From: an uncultured Bacteroidales bacterium
GTDB taxonomy: Bacteria; Bacteroidota; Bacteroidia; Bacteroidales; UBA932
NCBI GenBank assembly: GCA_944322605.1
Contig: CALUPD010000031.1
Span: forward strand, 1-35,883
Direction of reading: 5' to 3'
DNA: 35,883 nucleotides
Below are positions 6,729 to 14,819 of this stretch, piece by piece (position 1 is the first letter of the stretch; every line of letters starts with the position of its first letter). The notes under the pieces are model-generated. The model was not told the origin of the DNA and searched no databases. It saw only the letters and a list, made by a program, of their open reading frames with translations. A program made the position numbers and the translations under genes.

Positions 6729-8099
6729 ATGAAAAATATTAAATTATACATACCGATTATTATGGCGGCGGCTTTCTTTTCTTGCCAGCCGCAGGAACAA
6801 GCTCAATATCTCAGCCTGTCGATGACATCCTGGTCTTTCGCGAGCGGACAGTCCGATACGGTCGACGTGGCAGTCCTCAGCAGCGACCCGGACTGGACGG
6901 TGCAGGGAGGAACGGAATGGCTCTATGTCTCTAAGGCGGATGACGGAACATTGAAAATGGTGGCGATGGCCAATGAGGGCGCGGACGGGCGCGAGGCCTT
7001 GGTTGTCGTGGAATGCGGAAACGGCCTTTCAGCCGAACTTGAAGTGAACCAGTTCGGAACTTCATTTACCGGAGTGATGGAGGATTTCGTCGAAATGCAT
7101 GCGGAGGGAGCTTTGTCCAAAAGCGGGGAATGGTTTTGCGGCCTGGAGGTCTTCGGTTATGATGATCAGGGGGCTTATGCACGTTACAGGCCTGTCATTA
7201 TAAACCTTGAAACCGGAGACAGGGAAAAGTATAAGGAAACCACGTATGAGAAATGCCTGGCCATAAGCGATGACGGAAGGACGATCATACTCGGCAACGA
7301 AGGCAATATGGAGTTCGCGGTCATGGTAGACGGGGAATTCATCGAGATGCCGCTTCCTGAAGGATACAGGAACCCGGCTTATCAGAACATGAGCGCGGAC
7401 GGCAGCGTGATCATAGGATTCGCCCAGCTTGTGGATGACAACTGGAATCCATATAGGCCGATAGCATGGCGCAACGGCGATGCGGAAATACTCGAAGTCC
7501 CGGAAGTCAACGCTACAGGCCAGTCTTTGGGAATGGGAGTCATGGCCCGTGCATGTTCTTCGGACGGCTCGGTGATTTACGGTTCGGAGTGGGATTACAA
7601 CAGCACTGTCTATTGGAAAGACGGGCAGATGCATTATCCTGGCCTTGAGTATGCGGAAGTTGTTTCGGATTGGGGCGACTGTTCGAGGCCGATCATAATG
7701 GGCGAGAGGTTCAATCTTTCGCATGACGGCAGATACCTGGTGCAGATGTATCTGACTTCCGATCCTTCTGGAAACAAGTCGTATTCCGCCGCATATGTCG
7801 ATACGGAGACAGGAGAATTGAAGATTTTCGATTCGGGGGTTTCTCCTATCACGGTGCGCAATGACGGGCTGGCATTTTGCGGAAATTCCAATTTCCAGAT
7901 GACAGGGGGCATGGTGATGAATCTGAATACGGGCGAGGCGGTTTCGAGTTCGGAATGGTTCAAGTCGGAATACGGGATAAACATAGCCGATGCCTTCATA
8001 GTCCAGCAAGTCGGGGAAAACGGCAATATGGCCGGTGTCAGGGCGATAATAACAGGTTTGGGAATAACCTACAGGCCGTTTTATATCGTGCCGGAATAG
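6729..8099 (+). CDS. Family B lipoprotein: BACON domain plus HAF-like repeats (second copy)
   Basis: A 456-residue paralog of the protein at 1076-2491. The signal peptide ends AAAFFSC with Cys19 as the lipid anchor. A BACON-like module (about residues 28-110, with the W/C-type core strand DWTVQGGTEWLYV) is followed by repeated S-x-D-G units (ISDDGRTIILG, SADGSVIIG, SSDGSVIYGSEW, LSHDGRYLV), probably beta-propeller blades. The SSDGSVIYGSEW block is nearly identical in both family B proteins, so this blade is under constraint. The gene lies downstream of family A in both units, suggesting the products act together on the cell surface. The substrate is unknown. Confidence 0.85.
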   Translation: MKNIKLYIPIIMAAAFFSCQPQEQAQYLSLSMTSWSFASGQSDTVDVAVLSSDPDWTVQGGTEWLYVSKADDGTLKMVAMANEGADGREALVVVECGNGLSAELEVNQFGTSFTGVMEDFVEMHAEGALSKSGEWFCGLEVFGYDDQGAYARYRPVIINLETGDREKYKETTYEKCLAISDDGRTIILGNEGNMEFAVMVDGEFIEMPLPEGYRNPAYQNMSADGSVIIGFAQLVDDNWNPYRPIAWRNGDAEILEVPEVNATGQSLGMGVMARACSSDGSVIYGSEWDYNSTVYWKDGQMHYPGLEYAEVVSDWGDCSRPIIMGERFNLSHDGRYLVQMYLTSDPSGNKSYSAAYVDTETGELKIFDSGVSPITVRNDGLAFCGNSNFQMTGGMVMNLNTGEAVSSSEWFKSEYGINIADAFIVQQVGENGNMAGVRAIITGLGITYRPFYIVPE

Positions 8100-8145
8100 G
8101 ATGCCGGATGCATTCCGGCACGCTTGTGCAATTATCGGCGCTCCG

Positions 8146-8230
8146 GCTTGCCAATCATTGATTATTGCTGCAATAGGCGTTGAACTCATAACTGTCCGAG
8201 TTTCCTGAGCTTGCCAATCATTGATTATTG
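8146..8230. repeat. 22-bp direct repeat, 63 bp apart
   Basis: GCTTGCCAATCATTGATTATTG at 8146-8167 recurs exactly at 8209-8230. The unit contains the small dyad AATCA-T-TGATT. The spacing is close to that of the ~64-bp arrays. Confidence 0.85.
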
Positions 8231-8443
8231 TTGCCATGCCGGAGTTGTAACAAAAACGGCATGTCCGATATATTGTGTGATTTGTTTTTGTTATCCTCAA
8301 AATGCCTATGCCTTGCAATAGGACATGAATGCGGATAATTGATTTCAGGTTTTTTGTGTATTGTTGTTAAGGGGGTTGGCCTAAAGGGAGGGCTTTCAAG
8401 GCTTGTTAAGATGAGAAGACCGCAGTGTATCAGCGTACATGAG

Positions 8444-8536
8444 GATTTTCGAATCGAGCGTAACGCGGAAAGATAAGTCCGCAAGGCCTTACGTTTGCTT
8501 CTTGCCCGATTTTCGAATCATGCTTAACGCAGAAAG
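8444..8536. repeat. ~29-bp direct repeat, 64 bp apart
   Basis: GATTTTCGAATC followed by a CGTAACGCGGAAAG-like block at 8444-8472 recurs with few changes at 8508-8536. The start-to-start distance is 64 bp. The stretch 8100-8874 between the family B gene and the TIR gene holds only these repeats and the hairpin at 8613. Confidence 0.8.
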
Positions 8537-8612
8537 TCCTCTTTTAAGCCGGCCTCGGCTTGCGGCTCCGATAGCGGAGCCCATGCCTGTTGTGTGTAAG
8601 TATTTTTTAAAA

Positions 8613-8650
8613 CATGCCCGCGCTTGTGAAAGCCCGGGCATGCTTGTTTT
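8613..8650. terminator. Probable bidirectional terminator between convergent units
   Basis: CATGCCCG / CGGGCATG stem. It is followed on the + strand by CTTGTTTT and on the - strand by TTTTAAAAAAT. It lies between the family B gene (ending 8099, +) and the TIR gene (ending 8875, -), so it could serve either direction. Confidence 0.6.
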
Positions 8651-8874
8651 CAGGAGCGGAATGGACTTGCGGCTCGGATATTTGCGGCCGGTACTTGTTT
8701 TTTTGGGGTAATGCGGATAAGGACTTTTCGAAGCCGGCGCATATTGGCTTCAGGTCTTTCTTTATTTCTATCGGGATTGTCCTATTATCCCATGCCATCA
8801 GAATCTGCCATTAGAAGCGGTTTGCGTATAATACACTAATAATCACTTTATTATCTATGCTTTCGTAGATTTGG

Positions 8875-10842
8875 TTAGTATTTCTGTTTCGAAATCAGGA
8901 TGAGCTCCTGCTTTCTTTCTTTGTCCAGGCGCATGGACAATGAGACCTTGCCGTCCTTTATGCCGTTGAGGACAAGGCGGTATGGCTCAAGAAACGAGTC
9001 TTTCACTGATGTTATCGTTACTATTGAGCGGACATTTCTGCCTTTGTCGTATTCGGTGTCGCTTTTGACAGATGTTTCAGAGAGGCTGTATGGTAAGAAT
9101 ACAAGCTTGTCGAAGATCGCAGAACACCAGAGCCTGCTCATGGAGCCGTATTCGGACAGGTTGTCGTTGGAAAGGACGTTTTCCATGTCCAAGGCCATTC
9201 CGTTTTCAAGGGCTATGAATTTTCCGCAGTCATGGTAGGCGGCTTCCGAGAACGGCATTTTGATTTCCACGCCGTTTAAATAGAATTTCAGGAATTTCCT
9301 TCCCCGGCTGTCGTATGCGCACATGGTGTCAAAGACGAACGGAAATCCTTCGATGTGTCCGATTATAAAGTTTTGGATTTGTTCATTCGAGGTCGATAAT
9401 ACGCCGGATGATTCGACATTGTCGAATTCCATGCGACGAATTATGTTGATATATGATGCCTTGGAGGACGATTTCGCGGAAGTTCCGGCTATGGAAATCC
9501 TGTAAGCCGTTTCTCCGCTTGGCAGATTCTTGCGCATGTCGACGGTAAAGTCGAAATAAAGCTTTGGAGTCATGGTATTTCCGATGTATTCTCCTGTCCT
9601 GAGGCTGTCTGTTTTCGATACGGATTTTCCTTCCGCGACGGCCCATTGATATGCTGCGCATATGATGGCGAGGGTTTCCGATGTTTCCCTGTATTGGTTT
9701 GCGGGTGTTTTGATGCGGTCTATGCCTGAAGGGGTTATGCACAGGTAGCCGGGACCGTCGGAGAACAGCCATTCGGGAATGGTTGCGGAAGAGGCCGCTG
9801 CGGGATAAGCGGTAACGTTACCGGCTTCTTTGGCATCGCCGGACGATCTTGCGGCTGTTTTGTTCTCGACATGCAATCCGGCACCGCTGCCTGCCGTACC
9901 ATGCTGCTTGCCTGAAGCGTTGCCCGATACGTTGGCATTGCTGCCTGTTGCGCCTGCCGGGTTGTCTGCCTGCGTGCCCGTTTGAGCGTTGTTTGCCGCT
10001 GCCTGCTTGCTGCGGAATATATCGCCTGATGCATTTGCCGTGCCGCCTGTCGGGTCTGACGTGATTCCGCCTGTTTCCGGTTTCTTGCCCGACGATTCGG
10101 CTGTCCGGCGGTCGCCGTTTGCTACAATGCCGTTATAGAGGGCGGCATCTTCGGAGGCAGTCCTGCCGTCGGCGGATTTGCCTGTCGATATTCCTGTTTT
10201 GGAATTCGCAGGCCTTTCGCCGGAAGATGCAGTACTGGTTTGAGTTCCATCATGCGCCTGCGTGCCGCTTGCTACAGTTTCCGTAAGGCCTTTCCCCGTT
10301 TCCGCTTTGTCGAATACTCCTTTTTCCGCCGCGAACCAGGCTAATGCCGCGATTACGGCGACTGCTGCCGCTGCGATTACGGGAATCATCCTCGTTTTTC
10401 TGCTGCGGCTTGTCATGAAGTCTTTTTTGAGCTTTTCGTAAAATGCATTGAAATAATGCATTTCGTAGATGACAGCGTTTTTCCTCGCAATCGGAGCTAT
10501 GTCTTCCGGAAGGTCGGGCGGGAAGCCGTCGAATCCTTTAAGCATTATCGGAATTATGTTCTTCTTCTGCTTCAGCGCGTAGGAAAGTTCTTTTCTTACC
10601 CAGTCGTCATCATTCGAGGCATTTTTCACGTATCTGTCGAATATTCCGGGCGACAGGATGAGGATGAAATCCTTGCAACTGTCGATTATGCGGAATATCG
10701 CTGTATCGAAATCGCCGTTTCGCAGGGTGTCTATGTCGAAGCTGACACTGTATCCGTCCCTGTCCAGCAAGTCGAAAAGATGCTTTGCGGTTTCGTAGCC
10801 GCCATCCCTTCTGTAGCTTATGAAAATGTCGTATTTCTTCAT
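8875..10842 (-). CDS. TIR domain-transmembrane protein with long linker and unknown C-terminal domain
   Basis: A 655-residue protein. Residues 1-~140 form a TIR domain: KYDIFISYRRDGG (strand A and box 1), FILILSPGIF, and W81-VRK-E85 matching the W-x-x-x-E segment that carries the catalytic Glu of NAD-cleaving TIRs. A basic stretch (SRSRKTR) precedes a single membrane helix at ~153-172, so the TIR should be cytoplasmic and the rest periplasmic. Residues ~175-360 are a low-complexity Gly/Ala/Ser/Thr/Asn linker, and ~365-655 form a folded domain I do not recognise. This layout suggests a receptor whose outer domain senses something and signals through TIR. A defence role is possible but not shown. 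The DJ-1-like gene lies 137 bp upstream on the same strand. Confidence 0.85.
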   Translation of the reverse strand: MKKYDIFISYRRDGGYETAKHLFDLLDRDGYSVSFDIDTLRNGDFDTAIFRIIDSCKDFILILSPGIFDRYVKNASNDDDWVRKELSYALKQKKNIIPIMLKGFDGFPPDLPEDIAPIARKNAVIYEMHYFNAFYEKLKKDFMTSRSRKTRMIPVIAAAAVAVIAALAWFAAEKGVFDKAETGKGLTETVASGTQAHDGTQTSTASSGERPANSKTGISTGKSADGRTASEDAALYNGIVANGDRRTAESSGKKPETGGITSDPTGGTANASGDIFRSKQAAANNAQTGTQADNPAGATGSNANVSGNASGKQHGTAGSGAGLHVENKTAARSSGDAKEAGNVTAYPAAASSATIPEWLFSDGPGYLCITPSGIDRIKTPANQYRETSETLAIICAAYQWAVAEGKSVSKTDSLRTGEYIGNTMTPKLYFDFTVDMRKNLPSGETAYRISIAGTSAKSSSKASYINIIRRMEFDNVESSGVLSTSNEQIQNFIIGHIEGFPFVFDTMCAYDSRGRKFLKFYLNGVEIKMPFSEAAYHDCGKFIALENGMALDMENVLSNDNLSEYGSMSRLWCSAIFDKLVFLPYSLSETSVKSDTEYDKGRNVRSIVTITSVKDSFLEPYRLVLNGIKDGKVSLSMRLDKERKQELILISKQKY

Positions 10843-10933
10843 GGTGGTGGGTGTTTCTTGTTCTTCCCTGTATCACGGCATATCAGAACCGGGCATAACG
10901 CGGGAAATGCCATTTTGGACTCTCTTTTCTGTT

Positions 10934-10969
10934 CCGGACAGCGCCTCTTTGTCCAATGCCGCTGTCCGG
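10934..10969. other. Perfect 10-bp hairpin between the DJ-1-like and TIR genes
   Basis: CCGGACAGCG and CGCTGTCCGG flank a 16-nt loop. No T-run follows on the - strand, so this is more likely an attenuating or RNA-stabilising hairpin than a simple terminator. Confidence 0.6.
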
Positions 10970-10979
10970 TATGTCTTGT

Positions 10980-11570
10980 TTATAGCATGAGCGATTTCGC
11001 TACCGCTTCCGCCGTCTCTTTTCCGGAGATGTGTTCCAGGATTTTGATTCCGAAAGCGATTGCATGTCCCGGGCCGCTCGCCGTTATGATATTGCCGTCT
11101 GTTACAGTGCCTTCCCTTTGATCTACGATAGTGGCTCCTTTGGCAACAAGTTCCTTTTCAAAGCCTTCGTAGCAGGTCATCATGAGCTTTCCGCGTTCTT
11201 TGACCGTGCGGTCGAGAGGAAGCTGGGAAAGCACAAGTCCCGGTGCCGCGCAGATTGACGCGACGGTGCCGCCTGCTGCATAATGCTCCTGCATTTTCTT
11301 TATGAGAGGTTCGCATGCTGCGAGGTTGGACGATCCGGGCATTCCTCCCGGAAATACCATTATGTCGTCTTTCTTTATGTTTTCAAGGCCGAATTCCCCG
11401 ATCGTGCTGTCTGCATATACGGCTATGCCTTGTGCGCTTGTCACTTTGCGGTCATTGCCTATGGCGATGCATTCGGCTTCGAGTTGAGCTCTTTTGAGCA
11501 TGTCCATTGGCGCCATGGCTTCGATTATTTCAAAACCTTCGGCGAGAAAAATAAATGTCCTTCTTTTCAT
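10980..11570 (-). CDS. DJ-1/PfpI (YajL/ThiJ-like) family protein
   Basis: A 196-residue single-domain protein of normal DJ-1 length. The sequence has the family hallmarks: Glu17 in AEGFEIIEA, the PGGMPGS loop (74-80), and the nucleophile-elbow Cys107 in ASICAAPGLVL. The Cys-Glu pair corresponds to C106/E18 of human DJ-1. Family members are described as redox-responsive proteins, chaperones or glyoxalase-like/deglycase enzymes; which applies here cannot be read from sequence. A TATTTTTG box lies just upstream. The TIR gene follows on the same strand after 137 bp with a hairpin between, so coupling of the two is uncertain. Confidence 0.9.
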   Translation of the reverse strand: MKRRTFIFLAEGFEIIEAMAPMDMLKRAQLEAECIAIGNDRKVTSAQGIAVYADSTIGEFGLENIKKDDIMVFPGGMPGSSNLAACEPLIKKMQEHYAAGGTVASICAAPGLVLSQLPLDRTVKERGKLMMTCYEGFEKELVAKGATIVDQREGTVTDGNIITASGPGHAIAFGIKILEHISGKETAEAVAKSLML

Positions 11571-11591
11571 GATTGCGTAATTTAGTATCTA

Positions 11592-11599
11592 CAAAAATA
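11592..11599 (-). promoter_or_regulatory. Candidate -7 box for the DJ-1-like gene
   Basis: On the - strand this reads TATTTTTG (TAnnTTTG), 21 bp before the start codon at 11570. The -33 region is T-rich but lacks a clear TTTG. Confidence 0.5.
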
Positions 11600-11808
11600 C
11601 TCTTTTTTGGTGATAAGTAAAAGATGCCGGTGATTTAAACCGTTCAGGCCGGACTTGAGCGTGTCGTGCAGAAGAACCATCGGGGCGGATTCGCAAGCTG
11701 CCAGCTTTTTATCATTTCTGTCCAACTTTTTTGGTACGCCTCGGCACGGCGGAGTTCGCGTAAAAGGATTTTTTGTACGCCTTATTGCATTCTGTATCCA
11801 GAATGGCA

Positions 11809-11970
11809 AATTATATATCCACGGTGTATTGTTTTAATCATTTAGTTATCAATAATATAATAAAATTCAGCGTGGATGGGTCGTATTTTTGAGGAGCATC
11901 AATCCACGCTTGGTATTTATAACATGCTGTGTGTCAGTATGATGTTAAAACAAGGCGTGGACGGGTAATT
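11809..11970 (-). repeat. MITE-like element, copy B (162 bp, inverted orientation)
   Basis: Read on the - strand, it starts AATTACCCGTCCACGCC and ends CGTGGATATATAATT. Its boxes are at 11818, 11869, 11902 and 11953. Much of the interior matches copy A, for example GTTATAAATAC, AAGCGTGGATTGATGCTC, and TTATAT-TTGATAA-T. Its length equals that of copy A. Similarity to copy A continues over a further ~42 bp (11971-12012). It lies between the DJ-1-like gene and the 12.2-kb tandem array. Confidence 0.75.
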
Positions 11971-12164
11971 CTGCTTTCTCCATACTTATTAAAGGATTGG
12001 AGTTTTCAAGAATTCGTAGAATAGGGATATGTCGAAAAAGCTGGCATTTTAAACTGTTAATAATTGATTTGTTCCAATATGCTTAGGTATTTGCAGCCAT
12101 TTCAAAGCCGCTTGTGTTATTTGACATGCCCTGCAGGTACTCATTGGGCCGTGAGCGGCTTGGA

Positions 12165-12520
12165 ATGATCGCTTATCAGAGAAAACGTGACTATTAGCAA
12201 GGGGCTCACTCTGCTGGATACGTTCCAAAACTGGCTCGACTGAGAAAGCGGGGCTATTAGCGTGGGTCGCTGATTCTGGCATCTGCATACACGATGATCG
12301 CTTATCAGGGGAAGCGTGACTATTAGCAAGGGGCACACACCGAGTTCTTCTTCGATTACGTTCCGATTTACAGCGAAAGCGTGGCTATTAGCAAGGGACA
12401 CGCTCTGCTGGATGCGTTCCAAAACTGGCTCGACTGAGAAAGCGGGGCTATTAGCATGGGTCACTGATTCTGGCATCTGAATACACGATGATTGCTTATC
12501 AGAGAAAGCGTGACTGTCTT
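12165..12520. repeat. CRISPR-like degenerate tandem array, period ~64 bp (array B)
   Basis: A core like GAAAGCGTGGCTATTAGCAA (with GCTA-T-TAGC dyad in most units) recurs with CTATTAGC at 12191, 12254, 12320, 12384 and 12448, plus a broken sixth copy at 12514. The spacings are 63, 66, 64, 64 and 66 bp. The ~37-bp intervals are not unique: interval 2 nearly equals interval 5 (TTCCAAAACTGGCTCGACT) and interval 3 nearly equals interval 6 (CTGATTCTGGCATCTG). This gives a higher-order period of ~194 bp. Most spacings are not multiples of three, so it is not a protein repeat. The flanks 12021-12164 and 12521-12724 hold no recognisable gene. Confidence 0.85.
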
Positions 12521-12724
12521 TCCTCGGGAGAAGGTCCGTTTTAGGCCTTGCTGTCTGCGTTTCAACCCTTTCAGAGTCGGCGACCCGTTGGGCTTGCCCA
12601 GTCCGTTTTCGGCTTTGCCGCCTGCGTGTCTGCGCTTATTTTGGGGCATGTTGCCGATAATCATTGATTTATTCCGTGTTGCGCCTTCTATGAGGCAATG
12701 TTTTGATAATTTATTAGATATTTT

Positions 12725-12756
12725 TTTGTTTATAATAAAATATTATCCTAACTTTG
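12725..12756 (+). promoter_or_regulatory. Bacteroidota-type promoter of the BACON lipoprotein operon
   Basis: TTTG at 12725-12728, a 20-nt A/T-rich spacer, then TAACTTTG at 12749-12756. This is an excellent match in sequence and spacing. The start codon is at 13047, so the leader would be about 285 nt. Confidence 0.8.
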
Positions 12757-13046
12757 AAAGGACGTTTTAAGTCGTTTAGGCGGAAGCGTGGATTTGTACC
12801 CATGAAGTTGGTTGAAATGCGGTTTTTCTGATTCCGGTTGGCCCGGTACGGGCCGCCGTTGAAGAATTCAGGTTTTGTCCCAAGCTGTTTTTGACTGAAC
12901 CAAAAACCGGGCGGCCTGGAAAAATAGGCGCATGTTGCTGCCGAAAAACCAAGTCGGGACTTGTTTAAAGATTCATGACCGTACCGCATCGCAATGCTTC
13001 CGTCCGAAAGGCGATAATATACTTAACCAAATTAATTCATTCTGTT

Positions 13047-14750
13047 ATGAGAACTTACTTAACTGTTTTGGGCATCGCGGCCATGGCTTTTCTGTTCGGC
13101 TGCGAGAAGCAAGAGCCGCAGGCAGAGCCTCCGGTTGTGGAAATAGAAGAATGCAAGGCTGTTTCCGCCGACGGTGAAACCGTAACGCTTGCCGTGAAAA
13201 TTACTAATCCCGTGAAAGACGGTATCGCCAATACTAAAATCACTCCTGATTGCGACTGGATCGTTTCCCCTGTCCTTGCCGAGGATGCGTTGACATTCGA
13301 TGTCCTGAAATATGAAACAGACGAAGAGTCTCCTGAAGACAGGTCCGCTTCGATAAAAGTGGAATATCCCGGTGCGGAGCCGGTGAATGTGGAAGTTGTG
13401 CAGTCGGCTCCCAAGCCTGAAGGACCGGACGAACCTGTAGATCCTGAAAAGCCGGAACTTACGTTTACTCTCTCAATCAGTTCGGCACGTGTGACAAAGG
13501 CTGTCGTAGGGTGCGTGCCTTCAGATGCGGAGGCGACGTATGTGCTTAGGATCATCACCCAGGAAGAATATGCCGATTATATGTTCATGGATGCCATAAT
13601 CGAAGCCGACATCGAGGATTTCGAGGCTGACGGCGGCATCGCCGCGCATTTGAAGTCGGGCACTGTTTCGGGAATGGAAGTGGTTACCGAGCCGGGAACG
13701 GATTATTACCTTATGGCATACGGCCTTGATGCAGACGGAACCGTGACTTCGGACGGCATTTCGACCGAGGCGTTCTCTTCTCTTCCGAGGCCTGTCGTGA
13801 GCCTTGAATGGGATTCCGAGACGGTGATACCTGCCGAAGGCGGAGATTACGATATACTGTATTCGGTAGAGAATCCGTTGGACGGGATAGACGGCCTTGG
13901 CGCAGTTGCCAGCGAAGACTGGATTGAATTCAAGAGCGGCACGGACGGCAAGCTGTCTTTCAGCGTGGATCCTAACGATTCCGAGCAGCAGCGTACCGCT
14001 ACCTTGAGTTTCAGTTACGAGGATTCCGAGCCGATAACCCCTATAGTGATTACACAGGACGGAAAGACTTCCGTTTCGGGCGGGCTGACTTTCGAAATAT
14101 CGAATATCAGCACTACGTCTTCGTCCGTTACTTTCGATATCGTGCCTTCCGATGAAAACGCGACTTATTACAGGGGCGTGATGTCAAAATCGGAGTTCGA
14201 CGAATACGGAAGCGATGAAAATGTAATCGCTGCCGACATAGAATATTTCCAGGCTGAGGACTGGTTCGGAGTTCCGGGAGAAATCGCGGATTACCTGTAC
14301 TCTGGTTCGCAGACCAATTGCTATGAGTATCTTACTTCCGCCGATACCGACTATTACATTTACGCATACGGCCTGAATGCAGACGGCACCGTGACTTCGG
14401 ACGGCATTACCAAGGTCCTCATCCATTCTAATGCAAAGCCGGAACTTGTCATTCTGGACTGGGATAATGAAACCGTAATCCCTATCGAAGGCGGAACTTA
14501 CAAGGTCTCTTATGAATTGAAGAATCCGATAGAAGGAAGGGAACTTACCGCAAACGCAGGTTACCAGTGTTCGGACTGGGTTACCGACGTGTCCGTGGAT
14601 ATGGAGGAATGCATCATAGAATTCACGGTCCTTCCGAGCACGGATGTGGCACCGAGCTACGAAACCACAAGGAGCGGCTTCGTGACCCTGTCCTACTATG
14701 ACCTTGCATATTCCCCTAACATCATGTTTGAACAACAGTTGCCTGAATAG
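13047..14750 (+). CDS. Modular BACON/FN3-like surface lipoprotein
   Basis: A 567-residue predicted lipoprotein; the signal ends FLFGC with Cys19. The start at 13047 is chosen because it begins the signal peptide; the longer frame from 12975 adds 24 residues without one. Three BACON-like modules (about 30-122, 250-338, 466-567) alternate with two related FN3-like modules (137-246 and 346-460). The latter each carry a V-PSD-x-x-A-T-Y start, a helical insertion (EADIEDFEAD / AADIEYFQAED) and the ending AYGL-x-ADGTVTSDGI. The duplicated modules point to internal expansion. It is followed 69 bp later by a related lipoprotein. Likely a surface-exposed binding protein; the ligand is unknown. Confidence 0.85.
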   Translation: MRTYLTVLGIAAMAFLFGCEKQEPQAEPPVVEIEECKAVSADGETVTLAVKITNPVKDGIANTKITPDCDWIVSPVLAEDALTFDVLKYETDEESPEDRSASIKVEYPGAEPVNVEVVQSAPKPEGPDEPVDPEKPELTFTLSISSARVTKAVVGCVPSDAEATYVLRIITQEEYADYMFMDAIIEADIEDFEADGGIAAHLKSGTVSGMEVVTEPGTDYYLMAYGLDADGTVTSDGISTEAFSSLPRPVVSLEWDSETVIPAEGGDYDILYSVENPLDGIDGLGAVASEDWIEFKSGTDGKLSFSVDPNDSEQQRTATLSFSYEDSEPITPIVITQDGKTSVSGGLTFEISNISTTSSSVTFDIVPSDENATYYRGVMSKSEFDEYGSDENVIAADIEYFQAEDWFGVPGEIADYLYSGSQTNCYEYLTSADTDYYIYAYGLNADGTVTSDGITKVLIHSNAKPELVILDWDNETVIPIEGGTYKVSYELKNPIEGRELTANAGYQCSDWVTDVSVDMEECIIEFTVLPSTDVAPSYETTRSGFVTLSYYDLAYSPNIMFEQQLPE

Positions 14751-14819
14751 GCCCTTAATATGAAAATGCAGGAACGCAATCAGCCTGCAATATTGTTGAA
14801 CGAAAAATACGAATTGGAT

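Noticed and set aside
8102-8120. Terminator directly after the second family B gene
   Set aside because: TGCCGGA / TCCGGCA forms a stem but no T-run follows, so it is not a convincing intrinsic terminator.
7062-8318. 418-codon open frame antisense to the second family B gene
   Set aside because: It is antisense to a clear lipoprotein gene, with no domain; the extension past 8099 is repeat sequence.
11582-11809. 75-codon minus-strand frame upstream of the DJ-1-like gene
   Set aside because: It overlaps the candidate promoter of that gene, has no recognisable product, and ends at the MITE-like element boundary.
12049-12476. Minus-strand open frames reading LANSHAF-type peptide repeats over the tandem array
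   Set aside because: The repeat step is usually not a multiple of three, so the peptide repeat breaks frame, and no start context or homolog is recognised.
12165-12520. CRISPR array
   Set aside because: The repeat is imperfect, intervals recur (2 with 5, 3 with 6), spacing varies from 63 to 66 bp, and no cas gene is in the window.
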